This document shows, piece by piece, positions 47,276 through 55,152 of a stretch of 64,000 nucleotides of DNA. This stretch comes from Dysosmobacter welbionis (GTDB lineage: Bacteria; Bacillota; Clostridia; Oscillospirales; Oscillospiraceae), in assembly GCF_005121165.3 (NCBI RefSeq), contig NZ_CP034413.3:1798001-1862000 (forward strand), in the 5' to 3' direction. Within the stretch, counting starts at the first letter, position 1, and each line of letters opens with the position of its first letter. The position numbers were made by a program, and so were the translations under genes. The notes below the pieces were generated by a model, which was not told the origin of the DNA, did no database searches, and saw nothing but the letters and a program-made list of their open reading frames with translations.

Positions 47276-47299
47276 AAAAGGAACTGCGGGAGGTCCAAT

Positions 47300-47512
47300 A
47301 TGTTTGCCGATAAAATTCGAGTCCTTCGTAAAGAGAAAAAGCTGACCCAGGCAGAAGTCGCCAAGGAGGTCGACCTGTCAGCCCGGGGCTATCAGGACCT
47401 GGAGCTGGGTGCCAAGCCCCGGTATGACGCGCTGCTCCACATCGCGGACTTCTACGATGTGTCCGTGGACTGGCTGATGGGCCGCACGGACAATCCCCAT
47501 GCACACCGATGA
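47300..47512 (+). CDS. Small XRE-family HTH regulator (HTH-2), tandem copy
   Basis: This 70-residue HTH protein is nearly identical to HTH-1 from residue 16 on (LTQAEVAKEV-LSARGYQDLELGAKPRYDALLHIADFY), with a diverged N-terminal helix (MFADKIRVLRKEKK) and tail. Nucleotide identity over the shared part is also high, pointing to recent duplication. GGGAGG lies six bases before the ATG. It ends 15 nt before mnmG, so mnmG is probably in the same transcript. The two could form heterodimers or recognise different sites. Confidence 0.9.
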   Translation: MFADKIRVLRKEKKLTQAEVAKEVDLSARGYQDLELGAKPRYDALLHIADFYDVSVDWLMGRTDNPHAHR

Positions 47513-47527
47513 AAGGATTTCCACCTT

Positions 47528-49393
47528 ATGACCGAATTCCTCGCCGGACAATTTGATATCGCCGTGATCGGCGCGGGCCACGCCGGGATCGAGGCGGCGC
47601 TGGCCGCCGCCCGGCTGGGGATGGAGGCCATCGTCTTTACCATCAACCTGGATGCGGTGGGCAACATGCCCTGCAACCCCGCTATCGGCGGCACCGGCAA
47701 GGGCCATCTGGTCCGGGAGCTGGACGCCCTGGGTGGCGAAATGGCGAAGGCCGCCGACGCGTGCTGCATCCAGTACCGGCTGCTGAACAAGGGAAAGGGC
47801 CCCGCCGTCTGGTCCCTCCGGGCCCAGGCGGACCGGCGGCGTTATCAGGAGTACATGAAGCACACCCTGGAGCAGCAGGACCATCTGACGGTCCGCCAGG
47901 GCGAGGTGGTGGAGGTCCGCACGGAGAACGGCGCGGTTTCCGCCGTGGTGCTGGCCACCGGGGCGGTGTTCTCCGTGAAGGCCGTGATCCTGGCCACCGG
48001 CACATATCTGGCGGGCCGCACCATCGTGGGCGAGTGCGTGGAGGAATCCGGCCCCGACGGGATGCACGCCGCCGGACGGCTGACGGACTCCCTGCTGAAG
48101 CTGGGCCTGCCCCTGCGGCGGTTCAAGACCGGCACCCCGCCCCGGGTCAACGCCAGGAGCGTGGACTTTGACGAGATGGAGCTCCAGCCCGGCGATGCCT
48201 TGCCGGTCCCCTTTTCATACGGCACCCAATCCCCGCCGGAGAATCGGGCGGTCTGCTGGCTCACCTGGACCACGGAGGAGACGCTCCGGATCGTCCGGGA
48301 GAATCTGGACCGGGCGCCCATGTACTCCGGCGTCATCGAGGGGGTGGGCCCCCGCTACTGCCCCTCCTTTGAGACCAAGGTGGTCCGGTTCCCGGACAAG
48401 CTCCGCCACCAGCTGTTTGTGGAGCCCATGGGCCTCAACACTGAAGAATTGTACATCCAGGGCTTCTCCTCCTCCATGCCGGAGGAGGTGCAGATCCGGA
48501 TGCTCCGCAGCGTGCCGGGCCTGCGCCATGCCGTGATGACCCGGCCTGCCTACGCCATCGAATACGACTGCATCGACCCCCTGGCCCTGCGCCCCACTCT
48601 GGAGTGCAAGGCTGTGCCGGGCCTATACGGTGCCGGGCAGTTCAACGGTTCTTCCGGGTACGAGGAGGCGGCAGTCCAGGGCTTTGCGGCCGGGGTCAAC
48701 GCCGTGCGGAAGCTGCGGGGCGAGTGCGATTTCATCCTCTCCCGGTCGGAGAGCTACATCGGCACCCTCATCGACGATCTCGTCACCAAGGGCACCAACG
48801 AGCCCTACCGGATGATGACCTCCCGCAGCGAATACCGCCTGCTCCTCCGGCAGGACAACGCCGACCAGCGGCTGACCCGCCGGGGGTACGACATCGGCCT
48901 GGTGCCGGAGGCGCGGCTGCGGGCCGTGGAGGCAAAGTACGACGCCGTGGCCCGGGAGATCGCCCGGCTGACCCACACCGGCGTCTCCCCCTCCCCCGCC
49001 CTGGCCTCCTTTCTGGCGGACAAGGGCACGGCGGACGCCCCGGACGGCTGTCCCCTGGTCGCCCTGCTGCGGCGGCCCCAGCTCACCTACGCGGACCTGG
49101 CCCCCTTCGACCCGGACCGGCCGGACCTGCCGGCAGACGTGGCGGAGCAGGTGGAGATCAGCGTGAAGTACGAGGGGTACATCCAGCGCCAGCAGAAACA
49201 GGTGGAGGACTTCCAAAAAATGGAGCGGCGCCGCCTGCCGCCGGATCTGGACTATTCCTCCATCCAGGGGCTGCGGCTGGAGGCCCGTGAGAAGCTGAAC
49301 GCCGTCCGCCCGGCGGACCTGGGGCAGGCCTCCCGGATCTCCGGCGTCAGCCCTGCCGACGTGACGGCGCTGATGATCTATCTGGAGCGGTAG
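47528..49393 (+). CDS. mnmG: tRNA uridine-5-carboxymethylaminomethyl modification enzyme MnmG (GidA)
   Basis: MnmG (621 residues) works with MnmE to place the carboxymethylaminomethyl group on U34 of tRNAs, using FAD and methylene-THF. It has the FAD site IAVIGAGHAGIEAALAAARLG (about 11-31), GNMPCNPAIGGTGKGHLVRE with a catalytic Cys, RFKTGTPPRVNARSVDF, GQFNGSSGYEEAAVQGF, and a helical C-terminal domain with EQVEISVKYEGYIQRQ. AAAGGA precedes the ATG. It normally sits with mnmE, rnpA or rsmG near the origin; here it is between two HTH/small-protein modules, an unusual place. Confidence 0.97.
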   Translation: MTEFLAGQFDIAVIGAGHAGIEAALAAARLGMEAIVFTINLDAVGNMPCNPAIGGTGKGHLVRELDALGGEMAKAADACCIQYRLLNKGKGPAVWSLRAQADRRRYQEYMKHTLEQQDHLTVRQGEVVEVRTENGAVSAVVLATGAVFSVKAVILATGTYLAGRTIVGECVEESGPDGMHAAGRLTDSLLKLGLPLRRFKTGTPPRVNARSVDFDEMELQPGDALPVPFSYGTQSPPENRAVCWLTWTTEETLRIVRENLDRAPMYSGVIEGVGPRYCPSFETKVVRFPDKLRHQLFVEPMGLNTEELYIQGFSSSMPEEVQIRMLRSVPGLRHAVMTRPAYAIEYDCIDPLALRPTLECKAVPGLYGAGQFNGSSGYEEAAVQGFAAGVNAVRKLRGECDFILSRSESYIGTLIDDLVTKGTNEPYRMMTSRSEYRLLLRQDNADQRLTRRGYDIGLVPEARLRAVEAKYDAVAREIARLTHTGVSPSPALASFLADKGTADAPDGCPLVALLRRPQLTYADLAPFDPDRPDLPADVAEQVEISVKYEGYIQRQQKQVEDFQKMERRRLPPDLDYSSIQGLRLEAREKLNAVRPADLGQASRISGVSPADVTALMIYLER

Positions 49394-49626
49394 TGCGGCG
49401 CCTGCCCCTGCTCCACTCCCAGGGCCAGGCCCAGCTGGAGGCCTCTGGCAAAGGCCGCGGTACACCATTGGAGACGCAGGCCCGCCACCTGGTCGAACAG
49501 GCCGAGGCGGATGTCCTCCGGCGCGGCGGCCAGCACCTCCTCCAGCACATGGTCCTGGAAGAGCGGCTCCTGGCACAGCGCCGCCTCTGCGTACTCGTCG
49601 TAGAGCCATTCGTAAATTTCTTTCAC
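49378..49626 (-). CDS. Small protein divergent from HTH (module B), possibly DUF6809-like
   Basis: This 82-residue protein starts at a GTG (49626) with AAAGGAGGG upstream and a strong promoter at 49663-49691. It is helical: MKEIYEWLYDEYAEAALCQEPLFQDHVLEEVLAAAPEDIRLGLFDQVAGLRLQWCTAAFARGLQLGLALGVEQG. The C-terminal FxxGLxLGL resembles the module A protein and the end of DUF6809 proteins; that family link is tentative. Its 3' end overlaps the mnmG stop by 16 nt in convergent orientation. Function unknown. Confidence 0.7.
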   Translation of the reverse strand: MKEIYEWLYDEYAEAALCQEPLFQDHVLEEVLAAAPEDIRLGLFDQVAGLRLQWCTAAFARGLQLGLALGVEQGQAPHYRSR

Positions 49627-49640
49627 AAGCGCCCTCCTTT

Positions 49641-49659
49641 CACGATATTATATATCGTG
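49641..49659. promoter_or_regulatory. Operator-like palindrome of module B
   Basis: CACGATAT-TAT-ATATCGTG, perfect 8-bp arms, located at the expected transcript start of the 82-residue gene and between it and the HTH-3 gene. Probable HTH-3 binding site. Confidence 0.6.
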
Positions 49660-49662
49660 TTT

Positions 49663-49691
49663 ATTGTAACACGAGATCTTGTATCAGTCAA
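49663..49691 (-). promoter_or_regulatory. Promoter of the 82-residue small gene
   Basis: Minus-strand TTGACT (49686-49691), 17-nt spacer, TACAAT (49663-49668), 37 nt before the GTG start. Confidence 0.75.
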
Positions 49692-49708
49692 TAGAAAGGG
49701 ACCCCTCT

Positions 49709-49930
49709 ATGGATGTGATTCTGCCTATTTTTTCCCAGCGCCTGAAGCAGCTGCGCAGGGACCGCAAGATCACGCAGAAGGCGATGGCCGAGCTGCTTGG
49801 AAAAACCGAGCGCCATTATCAGGCAATCGAGGCCGGATGCATCAACGTCCCCGCCACACAGCTGATCTTTTTGGCCGGATATTTTCAAACAAGCGTGGAC
49901 TACCTGCTGGGCCTCTCGGACCAGCGGTGA
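49709..49930 (+). CDS. Small XRE-family HTH regulator (HTH-3)
   Basis: This 73-residue XRE protein reads MDVILPIFSQRLKQLRRDRKITQKAMAELLGKTERHYQAIEAGCINVPATQLIFLAGYFQTSVDYLLGLSD. It is clearly a different branch from HTH-1 and HTH-2 (recognition segment KTERHYQAIEAG) although the arrangement, divergent from a small protein, is the same. The ATG at 49709 has AAAGGG upstream. It should bind the palindrome at 49641-49659. The cyclase-murT-gatD genes follow 67 nt later on the same strand; co-transcription is possible. Confidence 0.88.
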   Translation: MDVILPIFSQRLKQLRRDRKITQKAMAELLGKTERHYQAIEAGCINVPATQLIFLAGYFQTSVDYLLGLSDQR

Positions 49931-49997
49931 CCCGCTCTCCCAGAACTTAGAAAAAGCACCATGCCCCGCCGCATGGAAGGAAAGGAAGCTCCCGCCC

Positions 49998-50671
49998 ATG
50001 ATTATCGACCTGACCCACACCATCACGCCGGAGATGCCCATGTATCCCGGCTCCGCCGCCCCCTCCATCAAGCCCACCGGCTCCCTGACCCGGGACGGGT
50101 TCCGGGAGACCCAGTTGACCATCGCCTCCCACACCGGCACCCACATGGACGCCCCGTCCCACATGCTTCCCCGGGGCTCTACGCTGGAGGTGCTGCCCGC
50201 CTCCCAGTTCTGCGGCCGGGCCGTGGTGCTGGACGTATCGGACCTGCCGCCCGGAGCGTCATCACCGCCGACTACCTCCGGGAGCAGAACGGGACCATCC
50301 GCTCGGCGGATTTCGTGCTGTTCTACACCGGCTGGGAGCGGAAGTGGGGCACCGGCGCCTATTATGACGACGATTTCCCCGTGCCGGACCAGGAGGCGGC
50401 CAAATATCTGGTTTCCTGCGGCCTCAAGGGCGTGGGGACCGACGCCCTCAGCGTGGACACCCTGCGGGATCAGCAGTTCCTGGCCCACAAAACTCTGCTG
50501 GACGGCGGTCTGGTGATCCTGGAGAGCCTGTGCCTGAAAAAGGTCGTGGGGCGCACCGACCTGATGCTTTTCGCACTGCCCCTGAAATTTGAGAACGCCG
50601 ACGGCGCGCCGGTGCGCGCCATCGCGGAATTCCGGGACTTCCCGGAGGAAAAGGAGATGGAGGCGCTTTGA
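49998..50671 (+). pseudogene. Cyclase-family (KynB-like) hydrolase gene, apparent frameshift
   Basis: The 5' frame (ATG 49998, AAGGAA upstream) gives MIIDLTHTITPEMPMYPGS and the metal-binding motif HTGTHMDAPSH of the cyclase/arylformamidase family. The match stops at DLPPGA near 50256. The expected continuation VITADYLREQNGT... to the C-terminus FPEEKEMEAL is in the next frame, ending at 50671. One extra G between 50256 and 50257 would give LPPGGVITADYL, typical of the family. So a single base is missing: mutation or sequencing error. The intact protein would be about 224 residues, hydrolysing a cyclic amide or formamide. Its TGA overlaps the murT TTG. Confidence 0.8.
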
Positions 50672-51996
50672 GAAAGTTTCTGGCCATCCTGGTGTGCAAG
50701 CTGGGCCGCGCCGTGGGCAAGCTGGTGGGCAAGGGCAGCTCTATGCCCGGCAAATTCGCCCTGAAGATCTGCCCCGATATCCTCGCCCGGGTCCAGCTGC
50801 CCAGCCACATCATCGCCGTCACCGGCTCCAACGGCAAAACCTCCACCGTGGAGATGATCGCCGCCATCCTGCGGGCCGGGGGCAAAACCGTGGTCTACAA
50901 TGAAGAGGGCTCCAACCAGATCGAGGGCGTCACCACGCTGGTGCTGACCCACGCGTCTCTCACGGGCCGGGTGCGGGCGGATGTGCTGCTGATCGAGTCC
51001 GACGAGCGGTACGCAGCCCAGAGCTTCCGCTACTTCCACCCCACGGAGTTCGTCATCACCAATCTCTACCGGGACCAGCTGACCCGGAACGGCCATCCGG
51101 AGTGGGTGTATGACGCCATTCTCCCGGCCCTCCATCCGGAGACGGAGCTGATCCTGAACGCCGACGATCCCCTGTCCAGCTGCTTTGCCCGGGGACGGGA
51201 CAGGGTGAAGTGGTTCGGCCTGGACCGCTGCCCCTCCGACACCGCGTCCCCCACCGGCGTGTACCACGACGGGGCCTGCTGTCCGGTGTGCCATGCCCCC
51301 ATGGAATATGACTACGTCCACTACAACCACATCGGCGCTTTCCGCTGCACGAAATGCGGCCATCACAAGCCCGCCACGGACTACACCGCCACGGCGCTGG
51401 ACCTGGGCCGGGGCACCCTGACCATCGACAGCTCCATCACCATCCAGCTGGCCTTCCGCAGCATCTACAACGTCTACAACATCCTGGCGGCCTATGCCGC
51501 CTGCCGGGAGTGCGGCGTGGCGGCGGACACCGCCGCCGGGGTCATCAACAACTACATCCTGAAGAACGGACGGATGCAGAAATTCACCCTGGGGGAGCAC
51601 CGGGGGATGCTGCTGACCAGCAAGCATGAGAACTCCATCGCCTACGACACGAACCTCCGCTACATCCGCGCCGCCCAGGAGCCCTGCACCGTCCTGGTGA
51701 TCGTGGACGCGGTGAGCCGGAAGTACTTCACCAGCGAGACCAGCTGGCTGTGGGACATCGACTTCGACCAGCTGAACGCCCCCCAGGTGCAGCGGATCAT
51801 CCTCTCCGGCCGGTATTGCAACGATCTGGCGGAGCGGTTCTCCTTCACGGACATTCCCCGGGAAAAGGTCACGGTCCAGGCGGACATCCCCGCCGCGGCG
51901 GCGGAGCTGAAGGCGGACGGCAGTGAAAACGTATACGTGGTCACCTGCTTCTCGGACCGGGACAAGATTCTCTCCCAGGTGGTAAAGGAGGCGTGA
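50668..51996 (+). CDS. murT: Lipid II isoglutaminyl synthase, MurT subunit
   Basis: MurT (442 residues) is the Mur-ligase-like subunit that activates the glutamate of lipid II for amidation. It has an ATP site VTGSNGKTSTVEMIAAIL (about 52-69), VLLIESDERYA, VITNLYRDQLTRNGH, a zinc ribbon (CCPVCHAPM...FRCTKCGHH, about 208-232), and a C-terminal DUF1727 region (SKHENSIAYDTN, SGRYCNDLAERF). It starts at a TTG that overlaps the previous gene's TGA (TTGA), with GGAGG upstream. gatD follows after 4 nt. Coupling to the frameshifted cyclase gene would be lost if that frameshift is real. Confidence 0.93.
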   Translation: MRKFLAILVCKLGRAVGKLVGKGSSMPGKFALKICPDILARVQLPSHIIAVTGSNGKTSTVEMIAAILRAGGKTVVYNEEGSNQIEGVTTLVLTHASLTGRVRADVLLIESDERYAAQSFRYFHPTEFVITNLYRDQLTRNGHPEWVYDAILPALHPETELILNADDPLSSCFARGRDRVKWFGLDRCPSDTASPTGVYHDGACCPVCHAPMEYDYVHYNHIGAFRCTKCGHHKPATDYTATALDLGRGTLTIDSSITIQLAFRSIYNVYNILAAYAACRECGVAADTAAGVINNYILKNGRMQKFTLGEHRGMLLTSKHENSIAYDTNLRYIRAAQEPCTVLVIVDAVSRKYFTSETSWLWDIDFDQLNAPQVQRIILSGRYCNDLAERFSFTDIPREKVTVQADIPAAAAELKADGSENVYVVTCFSDRDKILSQVVKEA

Positions 51997-52000
51997 GGAC

Positions 52001-52738
52001 ATGGAACTGAAGATCATCCACTTTTATCCGGATCTCATGAGCCTTTACGGCAGCTATGCCAATGTGTCCGTCCTGCGGCGGTATCTGGAGGCCCTGGGCT
52101 GCGCCGTCACGGTGCAGGCCGTCATCCCGGGGGAGGGCGCGGACATCACCGGCGCCGACTTTCTCTTCATGGGGGCCGGCACGGAGCGGGCCCAGCGGTT
52201 TGCGGCGGAGGACTTCGCCCGGTACGGCGCGGCGGTGAAGGCCGCAGCGGAGGACGGCACCGCCATGCTGTTCGCCGGCACAGCTATGGAGCTCTTAGGC
52301 GCCTCTGTCACCGACAGGGACGGGGACACGTATCCCGGCATCGGTCTGGCCTCTTTCACCACGGTCCAGGGCAAGCGGCGGATCGTAGGGGATGTGTACG
52401 GCGTTACAGCCCTGTTTCCGGAGGCCGTGGTAGGCTTCATGAACAAGTGCGGCCAAATCCGCGGCGTGGAGGCGCCGCTGCTCACCGGTCTCTCTCTAGG
52501 CTTCGGCAATGAGGCGGAGAAGGGCCCGGAGGGCTTCCACTGGAAGAACGTGTTCGCCTCTGAGCTCACCGGGCCAGTTCTGGTAAAGAACCCCCGGCTG
52601 CTGGAGGCTGTGGCGGACGCCATCTGTACCCGGCGGGGCATTTCCCTGCCAGAGGAGCGGCCGTCCTTCCCCTATGCAGAGGCGGGCTACGCCATCACAG
52701 CAGAGCAGTTGAAGCTGCGGGCCGAGGCCCGGCAGTGA
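52001..52738 (+). CDS. gatD: GatD-like subunit lacking catalytic Cys and His
   Basis: This 245-residue protein aligns along its whole length with GatD, the glutaminase subunit that feeds ammonia to MurT: IIHFYPDLMSLYGSYANVSVLRR, GADFLFMGAGTERAQ, VVGFMNKCGQIRG, FHWKNVFASELTGPVLVKNP. Two key residues are missing. The ICGGYQ nucleophile motif is FAGTAMELLG here (Ala92 in place of Cys94 of S. aureus), and TYLHGP is SELTGP (Thr190 in place of His189). It therefore should not hydrolyse glutamine by the usual route. The gene is not decayed, has AAAGGAGG upstream and directly follows murT, so a structural or altered role is likely. Confidence 0.85.
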   Translation: MELKIIHFYPDLMSLYGSYANVSVLRRYLEALGCAVTVQAVIPGEGADITGADFLFMGAGTERAQRFAAEDFARYGAAVKAAAEDGTAMLFAGTAMELLGASVTDRDGDTYPGIGLASFTTVQGKRRIVGDVYGVTALFPEAVVGFMNKCGQIRGVEAPLLTGLSLGFGNEAEKGPEGFHWKNVFASELTGPVLVKNPRLLEAVADAICTRRGISLPEERPSFPYAEAGYAITAEQLKLRAEARQ

Positions 52739-52761
52739 TTGCAGGGAGAATCCGCCAGGAC

Positions 52762-52915
52762 GGCCGCCTGTGGGCGGCCGTCCTGTTTTTTGCAGAGGCC
52801 CGCCGGGGCCGTGCGCATCCAACTCCAGCCACAGACTGACGCAGGGAAGCGCGACCATGGGGGACATTGCCCGGAAAACGGACCGGGGAGCGGTTGCAAG
52901 CCGCTCCCCGGTCTT
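52762..52915 (+). terminator. Hairpins after murT-gatD
   Basis: AGGACGGCCGCC/GGCGGCCGTCCT (52758-52785) followed by GTTTTTTGC is a good terminator for gatD. A second, GACCGGGGAGCGGTTGCAAGCCGCTCCCCGGTC (52881-52913), followed by TTATTTTATT, can serve as another. On the minus strand the latter sits right after the LTA-synthase-like stop. Confidence 0.85.
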
Positions 52916-52918
52916 ATT

Positions 52919-54922
52919 TTATTCCGTATTGCTTAAAACCTCATTGTGCTTATCCACCACGCTGATCTCCAAATCCCGGTAATCCGCGGTGTTCGGCTCC
53001 TCCGTCACCCGCAGCAGCCAGGGGGCCTCATACTCCGTATCCAGCAGCTGCCCATTCTGTGTCACCACACAGTAAGGTGTAAAATTCTCTCCCAGGATGA
53101 ACCAGTCCCCCGCCCGCTGCTCCATACCGGTGATCTCGATGGGCACCATGCCCATCTCCATCTCCGTGGGTCTGTAGCGGGCCTCGCCCTCATAGCAGTA
53201 TCCTTTTCCATAGAGGGCGTCATATTGCAGCATCCGCAGGTCCGCCCGGTATGTAGGCTCCTCCCGGCAGGTCTGCTGGAAGGCGGTCATCAGCCCGGTG
53301 GTGATGCCCAGGCGGCCCAGCACAGCGGCGGAGAGCTGATAGGCCGCCAGGGGCTCGTCCTGCTGTTCCAGCCCAAAGTTGTCCCAGATGATGTACTCTG
53401 TGCGGTAGAGGCTGCTGCTCTCCATGTTCTCGGCCTCCAGCCCCAGCGCCGGCAGGTGGTCGCCGTAGAGCACCAGCACCGTCCGCTCGTCCCGGGCCTC
53501 CAGCTCCTGGATCAGATCCCCCACAAAGGCGTCCATCTCATGAATCTGGTTCACATAATACTCCAAAGCCCAGCGGTACGCCTCATCGGGGCACGCTTCC
53601 ACCGTGACGGCCGGGTCCTCCAGCTCCGGCTCCATGGGGTATTTGCCGTGGCCCTGCACAGAGACCGTGAACACCAGATCCGCCTGGTCCTCCGTCACAT
53701 CCAGCGCCTGGAGGATCTGGTCCTTCAGCACGCCGTCCTTAGCCCAGTTGGTGGGCGTCTTCTCCACCGCAGGCATATACTCCAGGGCGGTAAAATCATC
53801 AAAGCCCAGATTGGGATAGACCTCGTTCCGGCTGTAAAAGGCCGCCCGGTGATTGTGGATGGCATGGGTCGCGTAGCCGTTTTCCTTCAGGTCGTAGGCC
53901 ACAGACTCCACGGTCTGATCCTTCAGGCAGGTCTGGAAGGGGTACTCCCCGGGTCCGAAGAACCGGCTGCTCATACCGGTAAGCACCTCGAACTCTGTAT
54001 TGGCTGTGCCCGCGCCCACCACCGGCACCGTCAGATAGCCGGAGGAATACGCTTCCTTCAGCGCCGTCCAGTTGGGCACCGGATCCTCCGACAGCTCCAG
54101 GCCCTGGATCATGGATGGATCAATATAGGACTCCAGCTGGATGAAGATCACATTCACATCCGTCTGCGGATCGGCGGAGAGCGCCGCCGTCTTCTCCTCC
54201 ACCGACCGGACAATATCCGCCACCGCCTTCTGGCTGTAATTGGCCGGGCGGCGGATCCCCCGGTTCAGCCAGGTCTGCAGGAAGCAGTAGGAAAAGCCGT
54301 AGTCCTCGTAGGCAAAGGCCAGGTTGGCAAACTGGTCTGACAGGTTGCCTGTGAAAAAGGCCAGGGCGCATCCGCCGCCCATCAGGGCGCCGGAGACCGC
54401 CATCGCTCCGATGCCGGTGAGAATCCGGGTCCGCAGCGGACAGCTGCTGCGGGGCCCCTTCCAGAACAGCAGCACCAGCCCTGCGGCCACCAGCACCAGC
54501 GCCGCGATCAGCAGAATGATGTAGCCGGTGGAGAGATAGTTGGGGACCGTGTCCAGCCCCGTTTCAAACACCGTCAGATCCGCCACGGTGAAGGGCGTCA
54601 TACGGTTGAGGAGGATGAACCCGTTCACGCCGCCGCAGATCAGCCACAAGAAGGACACCAATGCGCACCAGAACGCCCGCCGCCGCAGAAAAAAGGCGGG
54701 GCAGAGCGTCAGCAGTACAATCAGGAAATTCACCAGAAATGCCAGCGGTTCCTCCGTCATAAAGCGCCAAAAGCTGGCGGGCCCATCTGTGAAGCTCTTG
54801 TGATTGAACAGCTCCACCACGACGGTGACCGCTAAAGCCAGCAGCGGAAGATACAGGAACGCTCTGCGTTCCTGTCGATGCCGTTCGGCATCCGCGGCCG
54901 CCGGCGGCAATGTCTGTTGCAT
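52919..54922 (-). CDS. LTA synthase / alkaline-phosphatase superfamily membrane sulfatase-like protein
   Basis: This 667-residue protein has about five N-terminal membrane helices and an extracellular sulfatase-fold domain. Visible are IFIQLESYID (metal Glu), VVGAGTANTEFEVLTG with the nucleophilic Thr as in LtaS, SVQGHGKYPM and LVLYGDHLPALG. These are LtaS-type glycerolphosphate or phosphoglycerol transferases that build teichoic-acid-like polymers or modify glycans. The frame opens at 54985, but the promoter TATAAT at 54956-54961 and AAGAAGG upstream favour the ATG at 54922. About 100 C-terminal residues after the catalytic domain form an extra beta-rich region. Confidence 0.88.
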   Translation of the reverse strand: MQQTLPPAAADAERHRQERRAFLYLPLLALAVTVVVELFNHKSFTDGPASFWRFMTEEPLAFLVNFLIVLLTLCPAFFLRRRAFWCALVSFLWLICGGVNGFILLNRMTPFTVADLTVFETGLDTVPNYLSTGYIILLIAALVLVAAGLVLLFWKGPRSSCPLRTRILTGIGAMAVSGALMGGGCALAFFTGNLSDQFANLAFAYEDYGFSYCFLQTWLNRGIRRPANYSQKAVADIVRSVEEKTAALSADPQTDVNVIFIQLESYIDPSMIQGLELSEDPVPNWTALKEAYSSGYLTVPVVGAGTANTEFEVLTGMSSRFFGPGEYPFQTCLKDQTVESVAYDLKENGYATHAIHNHRAAFYSRNEVYPNLGFDDFTALEYMPAVEKTPTNWAKDGVLKDQILQALDVTEDQADLVFTVSVQGHGKYPMEPELEDPAVTVEACPDEAYRWALEYYVNQIHEMDAFVGDLIQELEARDERTVLVLYGDHLPALGLEAENMESSSLYRTEYIIWDNFGLEQQDEPLAAYQLSAAVLGRLGITTGLMTAFQQTCREEPTYRADLRMLQYDALYGKGYCYEGEARYRPTEMEMGMVPIEITGMEQRAGDWFILGENFTPYCVVTQNGQLLDTEYEAPWLLRVTEEPNTADYRDLEISVVDKHNEVLSNTE

Positions 54923-54955
54923 CGGAATGACCTTCTTTCTTTTCATAGATTTTTT

Positions 54956-54961
54956 ATTATA
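54956..54961 (-). promoter_or_regulatory. -10 element of the LTA-synthase-like gene
   Basis: Minus-strand TATAAT, 34 nt before the chosen ATG; the -35 (TGGAAT at 17 nt) is weak. It argues against a start at 54985 or 54946. Confidence 0.5.
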
Positions 54962-55086
54962 GCGCCTTTCCCTCTGCAATTCCATGAATTTTTTGCGAAC
55001 TTTTTTCTTTTTCTTTTCTAAAATTTCATCTGATTTTGAAGAAAGTCTCCCTGCTCCATCGTATTGGAAACTGCGGCGGAAACCTC

Positions 55087-55132
55087 TTGACAGGCGGCCC
55101 CGTTTGTATTATTGTACTATCGTAATAGTACA
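55087..55132 (+). promoter_or_regulatory. Promoter with operator palindrome for the S41 peptidase gene
   Basis: TTGACA (55087-55092), 17-nt spacer, TATTGT (55110-55115). TGTACTAT-CGTA-ATAGTACA (55113-55132), a perfect palindrome with 8-bp arms, overlaps the -10. Its half-site TGTACTAT also occurs in the HTH-1 operator at 47011-47018. Confidence 0.65.
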
Positions 55133-55152
55133 TTGAGAGGAGCGGATTTCAT

